From positions 51,285,716 to 51,349,715 of the forward strand of contig NC_068338.1 of assembly GCF_014633365.1 (NCBI RefSeq): a stretch of 64,000 nucleotides of DNA. Reading direction: 5' to 3'. Under the pieces are notes generated by a model, which did not search any database, was not told the DNA's origin, and worked only from the letters and a program-made list of their open reading frames with translations. A program made the translations under genes and the position numbers. This document shows, one piece after another, positions 51,201-61,658 of this stretch. Every line of letters starts with the position of its first letter. The stretch's first letter is position 1. The stretch comes from Diospyros lotus. Taxonomy: Eukaryota; Streptophyta; Magnoliopsida; Ericales; Ebenaceae.

Positions 51201-54107
51201 GAAGATGTCTCATACTCCTTTCAGCTACTCTATTTTGTTGTGGAGTATCTATGCAGGAAGACTCATGAACAATCCCTTCTTGTTGGAAAAACTAATGCAA
51301 GTGATTATTAAAATAAACCCTTGCATTATCAATTCGGAATTTTTGTATAGGAATGTCAAATTGAGTAGAAATCATTTTGTAAAAATAGGGCAAGACAGTT
51401 CCAACTACAGCTTTATCTTTTAATAGAAAAATCAAACACATTTGAGTACAATCATCTATAAAGGAAATGAACCACCTAGCCCTAGAACAATTGGGGATCT
51501 TGGATGGTCCCCAAACATTCTAATGGACTTAAGAAAAAAGGTTTAGATGACATTTTATTGCTAGCTGGATAGGACACATGGTAGTGTTTTAAAATAACAC
51601 ACACATCACACTGAAACATACTAGGCTCTAGGGTTTTAAACAAAGCAGGAAACATATGCTTTAACAAAGTAAAAAGAGGGTGACCTAACCTAAAATGATA
51701 GAGCCAAATGTTGGTAGAGTCAGAATTGGACTGGGATGAGCAAGCGATCGCGTGTTGCCTCCCCTTAGGATTACTCTTCTTGTGTAAGAAGTACAGACCA
51801 TTATGCTCCTCAACCACACCAATCATCTTCCCCATGCTCATGTCTTGAAATTCACACATATGAGGATAGAAAATAGCACAGCAATTTAAGTTCTTGGTGA
51901 GCTGATGAACAGAGATAAGGTTGGTAGCTAAGTTAGGTACATGAAGTACCTGTTTGGAAGATATAATAGGGCTAAGACTAACCTTACCCTTTCCAGTGAT
52001 GGGAACTGAGGTTCCATTAACAATGGTTATTTGTTGAGGGATTTCATGGGGCTAATATGTCTCAAAAAAATTTAATTTATGAGTCATATGGTCAGTGGCT
52101 CCCGAATCAAGAATCCACATATTACTTCTACCAGTTTTAGAGGCAGAAAAAGACTTAGAATGTAAGCATTTACATTGCTAAGCAATTGAGCAAGGCCCGT
52201 CTTAGATTGTCCTTAGGAAATTCTTGAGTTTAGTAATCTCCTCTGCATTCAATTGAGTGAGATCAGATCCAATAGGATCTGTCTTTTCTGTGGGTCCAGT
52301 TTCCCCTTGCTCCTTGCTAGAGATATAGGCCCTGGTTCTTGGGAGATAGGTTCTTAAAACCTCTCATTCTTCTCAAAACAACTTCTTTCCCATAGAGTTT
52401 GAAGCATGCATCCCTTGTGTGCCTTGGCTTCTTGCAAGAGGTACACCACATGCCTTCACGGCTAGAATTCTTCATTGACACCTCTGATTTTCTTACTCTA
52501 AATCGTGTCCCTTCTCTGTTACTTGACACCATAGCTGAACTTTCTACTCCATGTTCATTAAGCATACTTCTAACAATGGAAAAAACTTCATTAAGAGTAG
52601 GCAATTTCTCCCTACCAAGCACTTGGATTCTCACTTGATCATACTCTTAATTTAGGCCTGCTAGGAATTCTACAATCTTATCCCGTTCAACAATCCGATT
52701 GAGGTGGCAGCATCCTCTCTGCACACCATTTTGATATCTTGATAGTGGTCAAGTTATAACTATAATCATTTCATCTTATTGTAGTACTCTATGATAATCA
52801 AGGATCCTTGTCTAGTGCCACTAATCTTAGTTTTAATCTAAAAAATAATCGAGGCATCTTGAACCTTAGAATAGGTTTGTCTCACAGTCTCCCAAATATC
52901 CCTTGTTGAAGTTAAAAACATGAAGTTTTTACTAACCTCTGGCTGCATGACACTCCATAGCCAAGACATTATCAAGGAATCTTCGGCATCCCATGCTGCG
53001 AAGATGGGATCTAAAGCCTTTGGAGGAGTTCTAGTCAAGTAGCCCATCTTCCCTCGGGCTTTGAGGAATGTCCTCACAAGTTGAGCCCACTGCAAGTAAT
53101 TCCTACCCTCTAACCGGTAGGAATGGTACAACCCATGCAGCTCTCTTGCACCAGTAAGCTAATCGATTGGGGTTGATTCAAAAGTGGTCATAGTAGGGGC
53201 TGCTTCAGATATTTCAGATATAATTATCAGGAACAAAAAACGGTTGAACGGGGAGAAACCATTGAAGGCTTGGATGGAACAAACAAGGATGTGCAATGAA
53301 GGCACACTAGGGTTTTAGGATGAACAAGTGGATATCACTGACTTTGATACTATGTAGGAAATCATAATGTTTTAGGATGACAAGAGGATATCGCTGGTTC
53401 TCATACCATGTAGGAAATCAGAATAAAACTCTCTCTTATTCCTTGAATGTACATGAATACATCCTCTTATAGAGGAAAAAGAATACAACAGGGAAACTAA
53501 TCTAATTACAAGAAAGGAAACTAATCTAATTACAAGAAAGGAAGGAAAAGCAAACAAGAAAGATACATATAAACATTCTTAGGAAAGTTTCCTAAGACTA
53601 AATGAGGTAATATCCTATTTCAGTTTTGGAAACTTCTAAAGATTTTTTTTCCCTTGAAATATCTTCGTGATCTAACATATTTTCATGATCCAACATTTTT
53701 TTTATCCCCACCTACAAATCCATGTATATACCCTACTCTACACCTTGCAATGAATTTTCACTTCTTAATAATTACAGCAAAAATAGCTTTAAAGAAAACA
53801 ATGATTCTCTTGGGGAGAACCCCCCAAAAGAATAAAGAATAAAAAAAGAAACAAAACAAGGAAGAAATTGAGAAGAAAAAACATCTAAAGAGGGTCAAAT
53901 CATCAAAAAGAGATTCTTGGAACAAAATGTAACAAATTAGAGTTGTCATGAGGTATATATCTTAGTACCTTCATATTTGCAAGATTTAAGTGTTGCAGCA
54001 GCAACGGTAAGGGATGTAGAATCATCATCCACAACCAGAACTCTGATTGATCTAAATGGGGATATTGTTTGTGAAGGTTGACTTGATGTGACTATCTCAC
54101 GATCCAT
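42739..54107 (-). CDS. Type-B two-component response regulator (ARR-like)
   Basis: Seven exons on the minus strand: 54107-53969, 47047-46895, 46565-46116, 45961-45885, 43950-43129, 42993-42922 and 42819-42739, totalling 1794 bp and 597 residues, in frame. Receiver domain about residues 20-130: acidic pocket Asp27-Asp29, phospho-acceptor Asp73 (LVLTDVHM), and Lys122 in IVKP. The GARP/Myb DNA-binding domain lies at about 222-282 ([35 protein letters not shown]). The C-terminal half is Ser/Gln/Asn-rich as in activation domains. Family role: nuclear transcription factors at the end of cytokinin phosphorelays. The receiver and GARP domains differ noticeably from ARR1/2/10/12, so a divergent subgroup is likely. 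Intron 1 is 6.9 kb and contains a MULE-type MITE and a Copia element; intron 6 has a GC donor. Confidence 0.92.
47471..47489. repeat. Poly-C run in response-regulator intron 1
   Basis: An uninterrupted C run followed by GCGGCGGC. Prone to length error. Confidence 0.7.
47553..48507. mobile_element. Mutator-type MITE with 9-bp target duplication
   Basis: Long inverted ends: left GGGTAAATTTCCCGCAGGAC then TTGAGGTTTGGCTAAAA, right reverse complement GGGTAAATTTCACGCGACAC then GTGAGGTTTGGCTAAAA. It is flanked by TTCTTTTTT at 47544-47552 and 48508-48516, a 9-bp duplication typical of Mutator-like elements. The last base of the right duplication coincides with the first base of the adjoining Copia LTR. 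The interior includes a microsatellite cluster. No transposase. Confidence 0.8.
48190..48250. repeat. Compound C-run, (CT)n, (CA)n microsatellite
   Basis: About 17 C, then about 13 CT, then about 10 CA in direct succession, inside the Mutator-type MITE. Confidence 0.85.
48516..48775 (-). repeat. Copia 3' LTR
   Basis: Matches the LTR at 53409-53695 apart from scattered substitutions and a missing 24-bp duplicate (GAAACTAATCTAATTACAAG... occurs once here and twice in the other). Confidence 0.9.
53409..53695 (-). repeat. Copia 5' LTR
   Basis: Carries a 24-bp internal tandem duplication. Just outside it, between about 53296 and 53408, a block containing TTTTAGGATGA and a TATGTAGGAAATCA or CATGTAGGAAATCA piece is repeated in tandem, so the leader next to the primer-binding site is duplicated. 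Confidence 0.85.
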
Positions 54108-54695
54108 CTCAAATATGAAAAGGCTACAAAGAAAGTGGCAGATAAGAAAGAGATGGATGGAACTTGAGCCAATGACTGCAACAAATTGAGTCAAGGTAGT
54201 ATATAAGAAACTCACAGCGCCAATGGAATTGGTGGGGAGAGGAAGGTGAAAAAGATGAAAAGAGGAATTACTCAGTCTTCAAATTTTTTTATTTTTTTCA
54301 AAACTGCTTCGATGAAAACTGGTGACATTTAAAGCACCATATTAATATATAAAACAAAATAGTGGGCTAATAAATGGAATTCCTTCTTAGTGGAATTGCA
54401 TTATCTGTAGTGCCTTTCAATTTAATGCCTCAAATTCCCTTGCTTCCTAATTGGTGATATAGGGTCAACTTGGAATTGTAAATGCCACTCGTAATTCCTT
54501 TTTTTAATTCAGTTTTCCTGTATTAAATGCTTGAACTGATGATATTTGGCAAGTTGATCAAGTTCAACATGGTGAATGTGTAACCTCTAGAAGATAGATG
54601 TTATTGTAGCTATTGAGGTAAATTAGTTTGTGCGTGAAAATATGAAAAAACAACTCCTCAATATCCAAGAAGAAATCCAAGTTTGACATGCTTGG
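54108..54695. other. Promoter/leader region of the response regulator
   Basis: DNA upstream of the minus-strand start codon at 54107, about 590 bp to the LTR element. It contains A/T-rich stretches (about 54285-54360) that could include a core promoter, but no element can be assigned with confidence. Confidence 0.35.
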
Positions 54696-55009
54696 TGTCA
54701 TGAACCTAGGGTTTAGCCTAGGGTTGGATTGGAAATTGGAAGAATGAAGGGAGAATTTAGAAGACAAATAGGGAAGAACAAAAAGTGAGGGAGGGAAAGA
54801 AAGAGAGAATTTAGAGGAAGGAAATCAGACTATTCAAAACATAATCTTTTCCTCTTACAATTGGCCTTTTTAGCCTTTTTATAGGCATAGCTAGTTGCTT
54901 AACTAATTTCTAACAGCACCCATGTGCTCTAACAAATTGCCAAATATCTCTAACAAATTATTATACGCTATTACAATAATACCTCTTCATTGCTCTTAGG
55001 GTCATGACA
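54696..55009 (-). repeat. 3' LTR of gag-only retrotransposon
   Basis: 314 bp, closely similar to 59855-60163; small indels, for example a duplicated 'agcctttttata/cctagggtt' type difference. Confidence 0.9.
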
Positions 55010-55070
55010 ATTCCTCCCTCATTAGAGAGTTCTTATCCACAAGAACTTGCAGCAATTACCCATTACTTCA

Positions 55071-55688
55071 TCAAATTCCCGCCTTCTCTATTTGATTTAC
55101 CTTTCTTTCTTTCTTTCTCCTTCTAGGCCTCTTCTTCTTCCTCATTCTTAAGTGTTCAAGATCAATCCTAGTTGTAATTTGGCCTAGAACTTCAATAGGA
55201 GCAACCTGATAGAATTTAAGTTCAATACACTCACCTTCTACAATAGTTGTCCAACCAAGATTGGTCTCCACTTTAAGAACACAATCAGCCATTGGTTCAT
55301 TCCACCCTGCAGTAGACAACCACTTGAATTTTTCAGTGGAAGTAAAAAACAGCACAGCAGTGAAAGTTTTGTTCCCTTCAGCAAAACCTTTGATTTCTTC
55401 CACTATATCCCTTAGCTTTCCTCCAACTAGTGTTGTCTTCACCTTCTTGTTGCCTATTTTATCCCAAGTTAAGGACAATTCATCCTGCTTCGGAACCAAA
55501 ATCCCATCGAAAGAATGTCTTTTCTCAACCTCCAGCTTCGTCCTTACTGCCGGTCCAAGTTCTTCAGTCTTAGGGCCAGTTTCCGTAGAGCCAATATAAG
55601 ATTGTTCAGGTCCTTCAATCGGATTTGCCTGATCCCATGTTGTTCCATCAGCATCTTTATCTCTCTGTTTCTTCTTCAGTGCTTCCAA
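55071..55688 (-). pseudogene. Gag-like region of the gag-only retrotransposon (C-terminal part)
   Basis: Open for 205 codons. The N-terminal side (EALKKKQRDKD) continues an upstream gag-like region on the same strand, separated by an in-frame stop near 55741. The later part (for example TFTAVLFFTSTEKFKWLSTA and LGQITTRIDLEHLRMRKKK) has a very basic end. No zinc knuckle is visible. Function beyond a gag-type role is unknown. Confidence 0.5.
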
Positions 55689-56060
55689 TGTTAATTCTTG
55701 GAGCCTGGCACTATTAGCAGCATGCTTCAGAGTCTTGGGCTAAAGCAAGGTTACCATTGGCCTCAACTCTTCGTTCAAGCCAATTAAGAAGTTTGAAACG
55801 AAATAGGACTCTGTCAAATAGGATTATGATTGAGCATTAAGACCATCAGCTCTTCAAACCTCAATTGGTACTCCATCACTGAACCTACCTGCCTGATTTT
55901 GTTGAACTCCTCCACCACATTAGACAAGCCCCGATCTCCAAACTTCTCCTTAGGCTACCCCATTTTTAAGGGACTCCTCTAGGTTAGAACCTTCGCGATA
56001 ATCATCAAAGAATTCCACGAAAAAGCTATAATGATACTTCTTAATTAGTATCATCGCAAA

Positions 56061-58335
56061 TGTAATGCCTCACCTCTTCAGGGCGTTGTATTTATGCTAA
56101 GATTTTTTATTTTTTTTTCATATACTCAAATCACACTAAAATCCTCAACATTCCCATATAAGAATAGCATTCCCAAAATATAACTAAGAAATGGTAAACT
56201 TAATCATAAACGGAAGCAGAATTAGAACCTAATGATCTTGTAAATTAACACATAAAAGATTAATACATAAAATATTCATACCACTTCGTCCAACATAATA
56301 TTACAATATCAGTTAAAAACCAAATACAAAACCAACTAAAATACTGGTCCTAGCCCTGGCATAGGACACACAAAAACTTTCATCATGCTCATGCCTCGAT
56401 CACTCCCTTGCCCTTCCGGCTGCTCGTCTCGCCTGGAACTTGGAATATTCTAGGGACAGATGTCCAACATTAAAAGATGAATCTTCTAAGAGAGAGTTAA
56501 AATAACATGAATGAATGATGCATGGACATATATAAACAAATACCCTAATGTAACTTCCCTGGAAAAACAACTCGGCACGGAACCCTAGGCAAGCATCCCA
56601 ACATGCACACAAGGCAACAGGATACCCCTATACGTTGTTCCAACAATACCATTGGGAAATTACGGCTACACTATTAGGGCAACATCCCATCCCATGCACA
56701 AGTATCAAGATGTCAATAATATCATGCTATGAGAAATATCACGCAACGGTATATGTATAGATATGACAAAATGCTCACAAATTACATATTACTTATCAAC
56801 CCTCGGAAATAGCATGCATATAAAGAAAAACCTCATTACATAAGCTTTTAGGGTGAAACCACTCACCTTTCGCACAAAATTCAGTACACCTCGAAAAGCG
56901 TGCACAATCTCAATTTTCTTGCAGACCTCGAAATTTGCACAATCACTCAATCTTGAGCCCCAAAGCAACCTATCCATCATATTTATTCAAATAAACATCA
57001 ACACTCATTTTTCCATAATTTCTTCCCATTTTTCTCTATTTTCTTCCTATTTTTATCTTGAAAAATCCAAAATAAATACCTACTCAAATATTTTTCCAAA
57101 TATTTTTACACCAAAATTCATAAAATAGTTTTCTCGAAATTCTAAAAAAAAAAAATCGAAAAATACCTATTGGTCACAAGCCCTACGCGTGAACTGAGAG
57201 TGAGAGTTGACGCGTGTGCTTCACGCGCCAGTCGTTTTCCCCTACTCTGGCACACCGGCGATGCTGATTTTTGCTCCTGGCTTGATCTACTCCTTTAGTC
57301 GATCACAGTGTACCTAGGTTGACTTGAAAGGAACACTGGAAGTGGCCCAACCGGTCGATCAAAGTCTCGGCCAAAACATCTACCCAGGTTTCTGGTGAAG
57401 CTTCGAATCCTACTCAACCTTACATGAATGCTCTCCAAACTTTTCAGAAACACTCTACAATCTTCAATGAGCAAAAGCCCCTTATCCCTTGCCCTTGATT
57501 CAACCCTCGGCCCTTTCGACCCCTATTTAAACCTATTTTCAAGCCTCAAAACGTCCAATCTTGTCTAATCTAAGGTCTATAATCCTTTTACCTGCCCTAG
57601 ATCAACCCATGACCCTCATTAAGGCCCCAAAAGCCGGCCTCCAAAGGCCCGATTTTTCGGCCAAGACACGACCGAAAAATCCATCCAATCCGGCGTCGAC
57701 GTGGCCAATTCTCAACCAAGGATCAGCCATGATAGCCTAGGCCTAGCTTTAAGGCCCCCCCAATCCACTCTCTCGAGTCTCCCACGGCCGAAATCGGTGA
57801 TGGGAGAGGTGTGGCCGGCGATTGGCAGTGTTCACATTGCCAGTCTTCTGAAAATTACATTTCTGCCCCTATCAAGTCTCAAAATTTTATTTCAGTCCTT
57901 TCCACATAGCCCCTGGACTTTCCAAAATTTCCATTGAGACCCTCAAGTTCTAGACTCTTCATTTACACCCTAAAAATTTAGGAAAAACATCATTTCAACC
58001 TCCCTCAATCAATTTTAAGAAATTACACTTAAGCCTGAATGAATGTTTTGATTGTAAATCCTTTCATTTCAACTCGAAACCACTTCAGGGTTGTTTTACA
58101 TATAAAATAAAAGTTTCCTCAAGGTTCTGATGGCTTTCAGGAAGTCTCCTATGATAATTTGGTTTTTCAGCCTGATCCAAAACTGTATCGAAAACTACCT
58201 CTGATCTGATTTATTTCGATGCTAAAAATTGATTTGGTCACTTTCTCAGCCTATTCTGATACCGATTTCTATAAACTTTTGTATTTCTTTCCAAATACTT
58301 ATTTCAAAAGTAACCGAAAGTTTTTGGATATTACA
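56061..58335 (-). mobile_element. Solo LTR of about 2.3 kb nested in the gag-only element
   Basis: Ends are TGTAATGCCT and GGATATTACA, which are inverted copies of each other (TGTAATATCC on the minus strand). Flanks GCAAA (56056-56060) and ACAAA (58336-58340) match at four of five positions. It interrupts the gag-like region of the outer element and contains no proteins. The length and TGTAAT-type ends suit a large Gypsy (chromovirus-like) LTR; this family assignment is inferred. Confidence 0.65.
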
Positions 58336-58492
58336 ACAAACTCCTGCAATTGCTCATGTAACATATGGCCGAATTCCTTGCTCGTATCATGTACCGCACT
58401 TCTTGTTTCCTTGTCCAATTGGCTGGTCCCCTTCTCCAATTTCTTTTCCCATGCCTGAGACTTATGGCCAAATTCCTCATGTTTCTTGTTGT

Positions 58493-58607
58493 TCCCAGCT
58501 AAAAATGCAACCTTCTTTTGCTACCCTTGAGACTCCATTTGTCTCAGCTAAAAATGCAACCTTCTTTTGCTACCCTTGAGACTCCATTTGTCTCGTGCAT
58601 GAACTGC
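58493..58607. repeat. 57-bp tandem duplication inside the gag-only element
   Basis: The unit with CAGCTAAAAATGCAACCTTC and TTGAGACTCCATTTGTCTC is present twice in direct succession, essentially identical. Confidence 0.9.
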
Positions 58608-59854
58608 TCCCCATGGTCGACTTCTCACCAACAAAACACTACAAAGACCAAGGAATATGAGTTCTATACATTCTTCTATTTTGCCCGTTGTAACAGTTCA
58701 TTTACTCGCTTCAAATGCAATTCAATAGCCGAAGAACACCCGCTCTACTTTGCCTCCTTACTTCAAACAAAGTTAACCAAATTTCAAAACCTAAATCGAC
58801 CACTTGTTCCCTTTATTCACAGCCCCAACTGCCAACAATCAACGAGCTAGATAAGTTGAACAAATCCACTTCTCACACGGAATCCACTTCACCTTTCCAC
58901 TTCGAGCAGCAACGGCTCAATTAAATCTACAGAGAGTTGGCTAGCAATAACCCTCAAAATCAGATTGGAAGCAACTGCCTATTCGTTGTCAATCACCTTC
59001 ATGCATCGAAATCTAATCCCGAGAATCAATGGCCAACTTCCTCTTCAAGACTCGGACAGGAGTGCCCAAAATTCTCAGGCGACAATCACCTCACATCAGC
59101 CTAGAAAAATCGCTCACCCAATCACTGTCTGAGGACTGTCAAAATCCCAACCAAGAGCCGCCTCCTGTTGCGCTTGCAGAGATTCAGACATGGACTGTCG
59201 GAATTTTACACTGGAATCCTCTGGACTACTCGACTTCTTGTGCGACTACTCGACTTCTTGTGCGACGAACGGAATTATCTGGAATTGAGGATTGATCACT
59301 ATGGAAAAAGGCTGAGGACCGTCGCTAAGATAAACGACCAAGATTGCCTGGGTTTGCTTGCCTTTATCCCATGAAATGACTTGGATCTAGCCACTAGGAT
59401 AGCCGGAATCTCCTCGTACATCACGGTCAGATCTGAAAAATAGATCTCGTCCTTCAAGTTGCCTCCAAAAGTCGGGCAACCTCTGAATTTCCAACCCTGA
59501 GCCAACCACTGGCTTCATCTTCAGGACTTGGATCTATCGTGATCATGAAATTCACTAGAATCTGCTTCACCTTCACACACTGCTTGATAATTTCTATTGA
59601 GTCAACAGTCAGAGTTGCTGCTAGGAAGCACCCCCAGCATCGCCTCCTGAATGGATTGGCTCCGATTGCACCACCTGTTGTGGATCGACAATCCACAATT
59701 CCCAGCTAACCGCAGTGGGTCATCGCAATTCACCTATTCGATCATGATTGTTAGGTTCATGATGGCTCGAATCTACCTCCAATACATGACTGAACCGAAT
59801 TCACTACTAGAATCGACGGAATCACAGTTGAGAATTGTTGGCTCTGATACCATT

Positions 59855-60163
59855 TGTCATGAACCTAAAGTTGGATTGGAAATTGGAAGAATAAAGGGAG
59901 AATTTAGAAGAAGAATAGGGAAGAACAAAAAGTGAGGGAGGGAAAGATCGAGAGAGAGAATTTAGAGGAAGGAAATCAGACTATTCAATTCTCAATTCAA
60001 AACATAATCTTCTCCTCTTACAATTGACCTTTTTATAGGCATAGTTAGTTGTTTAACTAATTTCTAACAGCACCCATGTGCTCTAACAAATTGTCAAATA
60101 TCCCTAACAAACTATTATACCCTATTACAATAATACCCCTTTATTGCTCCTAGGGTCATGACA
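59855..60163 (-). repeat. 5' LTR of gag-only retrotransposon
   Basis: 309 bp; partner of 54696-55009. Contains GAGAATTTAGAGGAAGGAAA and GCATAGTTAGTTGTTTAACT. Confidence 0.9.
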
Positions 60164-60771
60164 CTTGGGATCTTTTTTTGATATTTCATTTTTATTTTTT
60201 TTCAATGAATACCTTGTAACACAACACTCACTCATGCAAATATCCAAGTTGAAGGAGACTCTTGGACTCATGGGAACAAATAATAGATAAAAACCTCCCC
60301 AATAGGAGCTTCACGGTCTACTATTGGATCAGCTTCCAGGTCAGCAAACAATAAGGGAATCAACACCACATCTGATTGTCGAGGTTTAATGTGTATTGCC
60401 AATGTGGAAATTCTAAGAAATTGACTATTGGGCAGCTGTTGCTAAGGGTTCATTTTCATTAAAACTTGGCATGGAAACAAAACATGTTTTTTCTCTTTTG
60501 AGTTATGTGAAAGGATGAGAGTTGTTCAAATGTGCATAAAAGTTTGACTTTTTTCACATTACTCCATGGTCAGACTAGACCCAAAACATCATCGCGGTGT
60601 GAGTTTAATCTACAAACTAATCAAATAAACAACAAATGTAACAGTTTCGGTATTGACTATTGAGTTGTTATGGACCTTAAACTCTGCCAAAAACCATAAC
60701 CAGACCCTGAATTATAATTCAAAGTAATCCTATAAACAGGAATGAGAAAATGTCAAGAAGCAACACCTTTT
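60164..60771. other. Gap between LTR element and PPR4 remnant
   Basis: Contains repeat copy B (60450-60560), the inverted relative of 42233-42350. No gene. Confidence 0.45.
60450..60560. repeat. Repeat copy B, inverted relative of 42233-42350
   Basis: Contains TTTCATTAAAACTTGGCATG and GGATGAGAGTTGTTCAAATG, the reverse complements of blocks in copy A. Confidence 0.8.
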
Positions 60772-61634
60772 CAACCCTCTGAAAAGCTCGAACAACAGCC
60801 TGCCAATTCTCCGGCTGAGTCTCCAAAACCTTCCGAAACTCCCTCCGCAATCGGTCCCTCTCTTCGTGCCACTTGGACTTGTACTCTACTTCCTCTGCCC
60901 CCTCCACCCACCTCTGTCTGTCATCCGACCTCTCCTTCATCCTCCTCCCATCATCCAACTTCACTGTCAATACCGTCCCATGAAACTCCACCGCCTTCTC
61001 CGCAGTAGCGCCATCGCATATCACAAACCCAAACCCCATGTTCCTCTCAGTCTCGTTGTGGCCCTTTATCAGTATAACATTCTTTATTGGCCCGAACTAG
61101 CGAAAGAACTCGGCCAGTTCATGCTTCTTAATCCAGAACGGAAGATTCCCTACAAAGATTTTCCCCTGCTGCCGGAATTCAACTCCCGGGGGTTCATTCG
61201 TAACCGAATTCCCCAAAATCCTATTTCCCCTTTCTTCAGGCCGGAATGTCGGCGGAGACGGCGCCGGTGGTGGCGGAGAGAGTTTGCTGCTTAACCGGAG
61301 CTTGGTGGTGAAACTGGGGGAACTGGAACTGGCGCTGGGGTTATTTGCGGGATTTACGAGGGTTTTGAGGGGGTTTGTGGAGAACTCTGGTTTCGCCGGT
61401 GGATGTTTGGATGGGGGGGGATTTGACGGACTTGCGGTGGGTATTGGGGCGGCGGATGTTGCCGGAAAGGGAGGAGGAAGAGGTGGAGGAGTTGTCGGAT
61501 TCGGAGGATTGGGGTTTGAGGGAGAGGGAGAGGGAGAGAGCGCATGTGGAGGCGGAGGAGCTGGCGGCCGCGTGGTGTTTTCCGTCGAGGATGGAGGCGG
61601 AGAAGGGTGTGAAGGCGAGAAAGAAGATATCCAT
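60772..61634 (-). pseudogene. PPR4-like RRM/PPR gene, first exon only, decayed
   Basis: The minus strand starts at an ATG at 61634 with a Ser-rich, transit-like N terminus (MDIFFLAFTPFSASILDGKH). It runs into a TAA at about 61341 and further stops, then changes frame. A second frame gives the RRM of PPR4-type plastid splicing factors: GKIFVGNLPFWIKKHELAEF, then an in-frame TAG where the family has Gln before FGPIKNVILIKGH, then MGFGFVICDGATAEKAVEF and VLTVKLDDGRRMKERS, with about four residues missing before VLTVKL. It ends in a region matching family EFRKVLETQPENWQAVV, then a donor-like GTGTTG near 60772. The PPR repeats expected downstream are absent. Family role: group II intron splicing in plastids; this copy cannot make it. 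Confidence 0.75.
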
Positions 61635-61658
61635 TACCAGCTTCAGAGTTCAGAGTGA

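Larger units (their letters stand above)
48516..53695 (-). mobile_element. Copia-type LTR retrotransposon, decayed, in response-regulator intron 1
   Basis: LTRs at 48516-48775 (260 bp) and 53409-53695 (287 bp) share TGTTGGAT...TTCCTACA ends when read on the minus strand. The primer-binding site TGGTATGAGAACC lies at about 53396-53408, and a polypurine tract (ACTTGAGGGGGAG) sits beside the LTR at 48776-48790. Short T tracts at both outer edges fit a 5-bp duplication but are uninformative. Minus-strand remnants run in Copia order: gag (52838-53131), zinc knuckle CX2CX4HX4C (52317-52634), GAG-pre-integrase (51482-51859), integrase (50851-51213), reverse transcriptase with YVDD near 49730 (49479-50266), RNase H (48783-49142). 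The frame is broken many times by stops and shifts. The element lies in the same orientation as the host gene. Confidence 0.92.
54696..60163 (-). mobile_element. Gag-only LTR retrotransposon with exact 5-bp target duplication
   Basis: LTRs at 54696-55009 and 59855-60163, both starting TGTCATGAACC and ending GGGTCATGACA on the plus strand. The flanks CTTGG (54691-54695) and CTTGG (60164-60168) match exactly. The primer-binding site TGGTATCAGAGCC is at 59840-59852 on the minus strand, and a purine-rich tract (AATGAGGGAGGAAT) lies beside the LTR at 55010-55023. The interior (about 2.6 kb without the nested LTR) shows a gag-like region at about 55071-55960, with VMEYQLRFEELM and ARLQELTLEALKKK, interrupted by at least one stop. 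I see no protease, reverse transcriptase or integrase. It is best described as a non-autonomous TR-GAG-like element. Confidence 0.85.
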
